Shown: piece after piece, positions 5,293 to 9,592 of the stretch
Numbering within the stretch: the first letter of the stretch is position 1
Layout of the letters: each line of letters begins with the position of its first letter
NCBI GenBank assembly: GCA_025936205.1
Contig: JAICTU010000357.1
Span: forward strand, 1-9,592
Source: Polyangiaceae bacterium
GTDB taxonomy: Bacteria > Myxococcota > Polyangia > Polyangiales > Polyangiaceae
DNA length: 9,592 bases
Reading direction: 5' to 3'
Translations under genes and position numbers: made by a program
Notes under the pieces: generated by a model
Told to the model about the DNA's origin: nothing
Database searches by the model: none
What the model saw: the letters and a program-made list of their open reading frames with translations, nothing else

Positions 5293-6321
5293 ATGAATAC
5301 GAAGCTGCTCGTCGACTCGATCGTACGGCAGACGACCGTGCTGATCGCGCAGCTGTGCACGGCGGCGGGCGTGCGCGCGCCGCTGGCGCAGATCGCCGAT
5401 CAGGTGTTTCTGGGGCTGTCGCGCGAGCTGGAGGCGCAGGGCGTGGGGCGCAAGGTGGCTGCCGACATGTTCGGGCTGGCGCTGCGCAGCTACCAGAAGA
5501 AGGTCCAGCGCCTGACCGAGAGCGAAACCCAGCGCGACAAGACCTTGTGGGAGGCCATCCTCGACTATCTGCGCGACCAGGGCAGCGTGCCGCGCCGGCG
5601 CATCTTCGAGCGCTTCTCGCGTGACGACGAGTCGGCCGTGGCCGCCATCTTGAATGACCTGGTGAGCAGCGGGCTCGCCTACTCGACCGGGCGCGGCGGC
5701 AGCGCCGTGTTCGGGCTGACCTCGGCCGTCGACCGCGAGCGGATGGCGGACGAAGACCTGCGCGCGACATTGCCGGCCATGGCCTGGCTGTTGATCTACC
5801 GCGAGGGTCCGCTCGACGCCCTGGCGCTGGAGGAACGGCTGGGCATCGGCGGTACGGAGCTGGCGACCATCCTGGTGGAGCTGGAGCACGAGGGGCGCGT
5901 GCAGCGCGAGCCGGGCACGGGGCGCTATCGCTCCGGCACGATGACGATCGCGGTCGGCGATCGAGCAGGCTGGGAAGCAGCGGTGCTGGATCACTTTCAG
6001 GGCATGGCGAAGGCGATCGCCGCCAAGCTGCGGCTCGGGCCGCAATCGGAGCTGAAGGATCTGATCGGCGGCTCTACACTCTCCTTCGACGTGCATCCGG
6101 GGCATCCGCTGGAGAGCGAGGTCTATGACCTGCTGCGCTCGGTCCGGACACAGGTGAATGAGCTGTGGAACCGGGTCTCTGCGCACAACCGCACGCATCC
6201 GATCCCGGATCAGGACAAGACCAAGGTCACTTTTTATCTCGGCCAGAACGTGGAGCGGCCGGAGGCCGAGTGCGGGCCACCGGAGCCGCCGGATGCCGGC
6301 GAGGGAGAGGACGAGACATGA
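5293..6321 (+). CDS. Uncharacterised protein with several helix-turn-helix-like segments
   Basis: This is a 342-residue soluble protein with no signal peptide or membrane segment. Three parts look like helix-turn-helix or winged-helix units. The first, residues 30-74, ends in a basic recognition-like helix, GLALRSYQKKVQRL. The second, 84-143 (LWEAILDYLRDQGSVPRRRI to the wing-like AYSTGRGGSAVFGLT), and the third, 162-218 (MAWLLIYREGPLDALALEER to RVQREPGTGRYRSG), both have helix-helix-helix-hairpin order. Residues 225-320 are helical with a conserved-looking GGSTLSFDVHPGHPLESEVY (259-278). The tail (321-342) is Pro/Glu/Asp-rich. I recall similar unnamed proteins in myxobacteria but no tested function; a DNA-binding regulator is the best guess. 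The stop overlaps the ATG of the next lipoprotein gene, implying co-expression. No Shine-Dalgarno precedes ATG 5293, so the exact start is uncertain. Confidence 0.8.
   Translation: MNTKLLVDSIVRQTTVLIAQLCTAAGVRAPLAQIADQVFLGLSRELEAQGVGRKVAADMFGLALRSYQKKVQRLTESETQRDKTLWEAILDYLRDQGSVPRRRIFERFSRDDESAVAAILNDLVSSGLAYSTGRGGSAVFGLTSAVDRERMADEDLRATLPAMAWLLIYREGPLDALALEERLGIGGTELATILVELEHEGRVQREPGTGRYRSGTMTIAVGDRAGWEAAVLDHFQGMAKAIAAKLRLGPQSELKDLIGGSTLSFDVHPGHPLESEVYDLLRSVRTQVNELWNRVSAHNRTHPIPDQDKTKVTFYLGQNVERPEAECGPPEPPDAGEGEDET
6301..6310 (+). promoter_or_regulatory. Ribosome binding site inside the upstream gene, sets the 6318 start
   Basis: GAGGGAGAGG ends 7 bases before ATG 6318. Together with the ATGA overlap and the signal peptide that begins there, it fixes the lipoprotein start over the longer frame open from 6165. 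Confidence 0.75.
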
Positions 6322-7967
6322 GCATCGGGGTCCTGCGAGCTGGATTGCTGGCGCTGAGCGCCGTCGCCCTATCGATCGGGTTGGGCTCTTGCGGCAAGGT
6401 CGCCGACGGCGGCGAGGAAGCGTTCTTCGACAGCAACACCAACTGGCTTTCGCGCTGCATCGATGACGATGAGTGCAACGGTTCGCTGCGCTGCTACTGC
6501 GGCATGTGTACCAAGCCCTGCGGCCAGGATAACGAGTGCAGCCTGCTCGGCGGGTCGCAGTGCGCTCAATCGGGCGAGGACGTGTGCGGGGAGCAGGCGA
6601 GCGCCGGCGGGCTGTGCGTGCTGAAATGCGCAGTCGACAGCGAGTGCGGGGACGGCTTCAACTGCAGCGCCGGGCAGTGCGTGCCCAAGCCATGCGTCAC
6701 GCTGGGAGCACTGACCTGGGACGAGGTGTTTCAGGACATCAACGCTGACCTGCTCGCAGCCGACCAGGACGATCGCCCTTATTATCGCTACATCGCGCTC
6801 GGCAATGGTTCCGGAGATGGCCCGCAGAACGGCCATTGCGGCGTATCCACCGAGGTGAAGCGCAACGCCGTGGCGAAGCTGTTGAATGCACTCACCATCG
6901 ATGGCCGCTCCCATCAGCCCGCGTGGGTCCACGCCGACGGGCGGGTATTGCGCATCGATTTGCGCGATTTGAGCTGGGATCGGCAGATCACGGTCGGCGG
7001 CGCCTATAGCGACGAGTGGGAAGCACTGGTGGCGAAGGACCCCTATGCCCTTCCCTTCGCGGGCGCTGATGCAGACGCGGCGATGGCAGATACGGGCACC
7101 GCCGTTCCGGTCATGCTGGCGGACTCGTTCATCGCGATCACGACTCAGCCCGATGTCTACTACGGCTTGCTGGAGATCCCCGAACGGCTCGACCAATACT
7201 TGACGGAGGAGCTGGGCATCGACCTGACGGCCCCGTCGGTAAAAGCAGGGTTCACCCTCAACGGCCATGAATTCCTGGCCCAGTACTGGCCGACGCAGGT
7301 ACGCGACGGCTACGTCTGGCAGATCTCGGAATTTGGCAGAGAACCGGGCGCGCTGCTGCAGGATCCGCTCGCGCAGCCACTCGGGCAGAGCGAGGTCATT
7401 TTCACGCTGCCCAATGGCGTGAATGCGTTTGCCTTCATGGGCAACGACGGGCGCCGTCTCGACAACTGGAACGCCACCGCCGACGACGCGGAGGGCGATC
7501 GTCTCGCGCGTGCGCCACGGAGCAATTGGCGGCGCCATCCGCGTGAGATCGTGGTTCAGGATGAAGTCCTCGAGCAGGTGACCGCCAACCCCGATCCGTA
7601 TTCACCCGCTGCGCTCGCCGAGATCACCCGCCTGTTCATCGGTCCCGACCGGCTCGAACGGCTGCTCGCACGCGACTACTCCACGTATCAGCTCGTCGCT
7701 CTGATGCGAGCGGCGGTAACGAGCGACGATCCCGAACCCGTGGTCACGAGCTACGCCGAATACGAGCGCCCGGTGACGCTCGAGGTCGCGGCAGCAGAGT
7801 TGATGGTGACGCCCGGCGATCTCCGCGACAACCTGAACTTGCTCAATCCCGCGCTCCAAGCGCTGAGGGGCGGCAGCATCGAACGCGACCTGTTCACGGT
7901 GCTGTTCCAGGATAGCGCCTGCATCCTGGACGCCGTGCTGGAGAATCAACCCGCGGACTGCCCCTGA
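6318..7967 (+). CDS. Cys-rich lipoprotein with pseudo-cytochrome-like module (paralogue A)
   Basis: This 549-residue protein has a signal peptide with a classical lipobox, LGSC (Cys25). Residues 47-126 hold 15 cysteines in two similar blocks, opening with CIDDDECNG and ending with CVLKCAVDSECGDGFNCSAG. This resembles the small disulfide-rich repeats of myxobacterial surface proteins. Residues 134-549 form a large module shared with the next gene. Its landmarks are DDRPYYRYIALGN (151-163), LRIDLRDLSWDR (211-222), DPYAL (241-245), DTGTAVP (258-264), YYGLLEIP (281-288), WQISEFG (334-340), FTLPNGVNAFAF (362-373) and a terminal LENQPADCP. In related proteins I remember, a CxxCH haem motif follows the LPNG block; here the aligned stretch is SNWRRHP (402-408), without cysteines. 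It is coupled to the gene upstream by ATGA and is probably exported and surface-anchored. No activity can be assigned. Confidence 0.88.
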   Translation: MSIGVLRAGLLALSAVALSIGLGSCGKVADGGEEAFFDSNTNWLSRCIDDDECNGSLRCYCGMCTKPCGQDNECSLLGGSQCAQSGEDVCGEQASAGGLCVLKCAVDSECGDGFNCSAGQCVPKPCVTLGALTWDEVFQDINADLLAADQDDRPYYRYIALGNGSGDGPQNGHCGVSTEVKRNAVAKLLNALTIDGRSHQPAWVHADGRVLRIDLRDLSWDRQITVGGAYSDEWEALVAKDPYALPFAGADADAAMADTGTAVPVMLADSFIAITTQPDVYYGLLEIPERLDQYLTEELGIDLTAPSVKAGFTLNGHEFLAQYWPTQVRDGYVWQISEFGREPGALLQDPLAQPLGQSEVIFTLPNGVNAFAFMGNDGRRLDNWNATADDAEGDRLARAPRSNWRRHPREIVVQDEVLEQVTANPDPYSPAALAEITRLFIGPDRLERLLARDYSTYQLVALMRAAVTSDDPEPVVTSYAEYERPVTLEVAAAELMVTPGDLRDNLNLLNPALQALRGGSIERDLFTVLFQDSACILDAVLENQPADCP

Positions 7968-7984
7968 CAAGAGTTGCACACCCT

Positions 7985-8004
7985 GGGGGCGAACTTTCGT
8001 TCCC
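7985..8004 (+). terminator. Weak hairpin after paralogue A
   Basis: GGGGGCGA pairs with TCGTTCCC through six standard pairs and two G·T wobbles around the loop ACTT, and is followed by TTGTT. It lies 18 bases after the stop of paralogue A. It could partly end the first transcript before paralogue B, but the wobbles and the short T-run make this weak. Confidence 0.25.
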
Positions 8005-8040
8005 TTGTTGGCTTCCCCCCCGCCCCGCAAAGTGACGAAA

Positions 8041-8062
8041 CGCCGATCCTCGAGGATCAGCG
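8041..8062. repeat. Palindrome upstream of paralogue B
   Basis: GATCCTCGAGGATC at 8045-8058 is a perfect 14-bp palindrome. It extends by three more matching pairs on each side (CGC/GCG) past one mismatch, spanning 8041-8062. It ends 9 bases before the Shine-Dalgarno of paralogue B, where an operator or leader hairpin would act. Confidence 0.75.
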
Positions 8063-8071
8063 AACGACAGC

Positions 8072-8078
8072 GGAGGAG
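8072..8078 (+). promoter_or_regulatory. Strong ribosome binding site for paralogue B
   Basis: GGAGGAG ends 7 bases before ATG 8086, with a second purine run, GAGG, in between. It selects ATG 8086 over the upstream in-frame ATG at 8005, which would add 27 charged residues ahead of the signal peptide. Confidence 0.8.
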
Positions 8079-8085
8079 TAGAGGA

Positions 8086-9564
8086 ATGAAGTCTGGTCAC
8101 AACATCCAGGCGTGCGGACTCGTGCGCTCGGTGCTCGGGGGAATGGCTCTGGTCTGGCTGGCGAGCGGCTGCGGCAGCGCCGCGTCCGAGCCGGAATCGC
8201 TCGCTGCTCTCGGTCAGGAGTTGCACGGCGGCCAGAGCCACCGCCGCCACCATCCGGGTGGGGCGCAAAACGGGGGCAGCAACGCCGGCCCCATCTGCAA
8301 CAATTCGGTACTTCTAAACCAGGACGAGCTGTTCCAGCGGGTCAACGACGACCTGCGCCGGGCGGACGCCGACGATCGGCCGTTCTTTCGCTACCTGACC
8401 ATCGCCAATCGCGTGGGGGAGCTGGGCTGCGGCGCGGGCCTGGACGGCGAGCGCGCAGCGCTCTCCAAGGCGCTCAACAGCGTGTCGATCGACGCGAGGG
8501 CCCAGGTGCCGGTGCCGGTCGACGCCGATGAAGAGCTATTCCGGATTGATCTGCGCGACTACGGGTGGGATCGCCCGATGGTGGTCGGCGGTAAGACCTT
8601 CAGCGACGCCTGGGAGGCGCTGATCGCCCAGAGCCCGTACGCGCTCGAGTACACGGGCGACGACGCCGACGACGCCAAGGACGACACCGGCACGGCCGTG
8701 CCACTGTTGTTCAGCAACGCCCTGATCGCGGCGGTGGCGCGTGCGCCGCTCTACTACGCGCTGCTCGACATCCCGGCGGACGCCGACGACTTCCTGCGCG
8801 ACGAGCTGGGCATCGACGTGGCCAGCGGCGAGACGGCTCGCGCCGGCTTCAGCGCCGCAGCCCAGGGCGGCGACGCCAGCTTCCTCGCCCAGCGCTTCGA
8901 TGTACAGGTGCGCAATGGCGTGGTCTGGCAGATCTCCGAGTTCGGCGATCTGTTCGCCGACCCGCTCGGCAACGCGGACGGCGAGCGCGAGATCGTCTTC
9001 TCGCTGCCCAATGGCCTGCAGGGACACATCCTGGCCGACGCCAACGGCCGCGTACGAAGCAACTCCAACGTGCTGATCGACGCCCTGGAGAGCGACCGCA
9101 AGGCCCACATTGCCACGTCGTTCTTCCGCTCACGCGCCGCCGGCGTGCAGCTCGAGGACGAGCTGCGCGACTTCGTGCGCCAGAATCCGCGCAACTTCGC
9201 CGCCGCCGAGCGCGCCGCGATCCGGGCGGCCTTCCCGCGCCAGCGCGAGCTGCAGCAGATCCTGGCTGCGGACAACGCGATCTACAGCCGCGCGCTGGAG
9301 CTGATCGGGCTCGATATCGACGCCAGTCCGGAGCCGGTCTCGCAGAGCTTTACCGACTTCGACGCGGACGTGGACCTGGCGGCGGCCGCGGGTGACTTGC
9401 TGCTCTCGCCGCTGGAGCTGAGCGACAACCTGGCCTTGCTGAATCCGGTACTTTCCGTGCTGGAGCAGGGCAAGGTCGACCGCGACGACTTCAACCAGCT
9501 GTATCGAGAGTCGGCGTGCCTGCTCACGGTCGTGCTGGAGAATCAGGTCGCCGACTGCCCGTGA
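8086..9564 (+). CDS. Lipoprotein with pseudo-cytochrome-like module (paralogue B)
   Basis: This 492-residue protein has a signal segment ending LASGC, so Cys29 is the likely lipid site. A short His/Gly/Asn-rich spacer follows (HGGQSHRRHHPGG at 47-59), where paralogue A has its Cys-rich repeats. Residues 80-492 align along their length with paralogue A: DDRPFFRYLTIANR (96-109), FRIDLRDYGWDRP (152-164), SPYAL (183-187), DTGTAVP (200-206), PLYYALLDIP (221-230), VWQISEFG (280-287), IVFSLPNGLQGHILAD (303-318) and the ending LENQVADCP. Cysteines 115, 478 and 491 are shared with A, suggesting an exported disulfide fold. Where I recall SCMSCHA in haem-bearing relatives, this protein reads SFFRSRA (345-351). 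The segment from DALESDRKAH to LEDELRDFV otherwise still lines up. A strong Shine-Dalgarno sets the start; 118 bases separate it from paralogue A. Function unknown. Confidence 0.88.
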   Translation: MKSGHNIQACGLVRSVLGGMALVWLASGCGSAASEPESLAALGQELHGGQSHRRHHPGGAQNGGSNAGPICNNSVLLNQDELFQRVNDDLRRADADDRPFFRYLTIANRVGELGCGAGLDGERAALSKALNSVSIDARAQVPVPVDADEELFRIDLRDYGWDRPMVVGGKTFSDAWEALIAQSPYALEYTGDDADDAKDDTGTAVPLLFSNALIAAVARAPLYYALLDIPADADDFLRDELGIDVASGETARAGFSAAAQGGDASFLAQRFDVQVRNGVVWQISEFGDLFADPLGNADGEREIVFSLPNGLQGHILADANGRVRSNSNVLIDALESDRKAHIATSFFRSRAAGVQLEDELRDFVRQNPRNFAAAERAAIRAAFPRQRELQQILAADNAIYSRALELIGLDIDASPEPVSQSFTDFDADVDLAAAAGDLLLSPLELSDNLALLNPVLSVLEQGKVDRDDFNQLYRESACLLTVVLENQVADCP

Positions 9565-9592
9565 TGACTTAACATCTGCCCCGCCGGATCGA

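Noticed and set aside
5168..5770. N-terminal extension of the transporter frame upstream of 5167 (minus)
   Set aside because: It is Arg/Ala/Pro-rich, antisense to the HTH-like gene, and would precede the first membrane helix by 201 residues. It comes from GC-rich shadow coding.
5251..6198. Long open frame of 315 codons on the minus strand
   Set aside because: It is fully antisense to the HTH-like gene, low in recognisable motifs, and has no ribosome site; typical of high-GC third positions.
6369..7538. Long open frame of 389 codons on the minus strand
   Set aside because: It is antisense to paralogue A, whose lipobox, Cys repeats and paralogy prove the plus strand.

Overview
The window looks like chromosomal DNA from a high-GC myxobacterium or a close relative (Myxococcota, probably the Polyangia side). 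The evidence is strong G/C bias at third codon positions, which creates many long antisense shadow frames, and four predicted secreted lipoproteins with Gly/Ser/Ala-rich or DAG-repeat low-complexity segments. The gene set also fits: a DUF3455 protein, a SpoIIAA/STAS-like protein, and a myxobacterial-style Cys-rich lipoprotein. No mobile element, CRISPR array, tRNA or rRNA was seen.

Layout. (1) 1-319, minus: the N-terminal part of a GNAT acetyltransferase, cut by the window edge. It is divergent from (2) 409-1131, plus, a lipoprotein of unknown function. The gap between them holds two back-to-back sigma70-like promoters, both placed for leaderless or nearly leaderless transcripts. (3) 1212-1928, plus: a secreted DUF3455 protein with an unusual Lys-rich tail. 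(4) 2037-2477, plus: a SpoIIAA/STAS-SEC14-like protein with a perfect inverted repeat near its 5' end. (5) 2527-4029, minus: a 500-residue lipoprotein of unknown function, convergent with gene 4. (6) 4304-5167, minus: an EamA/DMT-family transporter. (7) 5293-6321, plus: a probable multi-helix-turn-helix protein, divergent from the transporter. (8) 6318-7967, plus: a Cys-rich lipoprotein overlapping gene 7 by ATGA. (9) 8086-9564, plus: a paralogue of gene 8 with a different N-terminus.

The most notable part is 5293-9564. A predicted cytoplasmic DNA-binding-like protein is translationally coupled to a surface lipoprotein, and a second lipoprotein follows. The two lipoproteins share one roughly 415-residue C-terminal module. 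From memory of the wider family, this module resembles one in planctomycete and myxobacterial proteins that carries a CxxCH haem-binding motif. Both copies here lack that motif at the aligned position, so they may be a paired non-haem derivative. This is an inference and needs a profile search. The other genes look like ordinary unlinked housekeeping or envelope genes.
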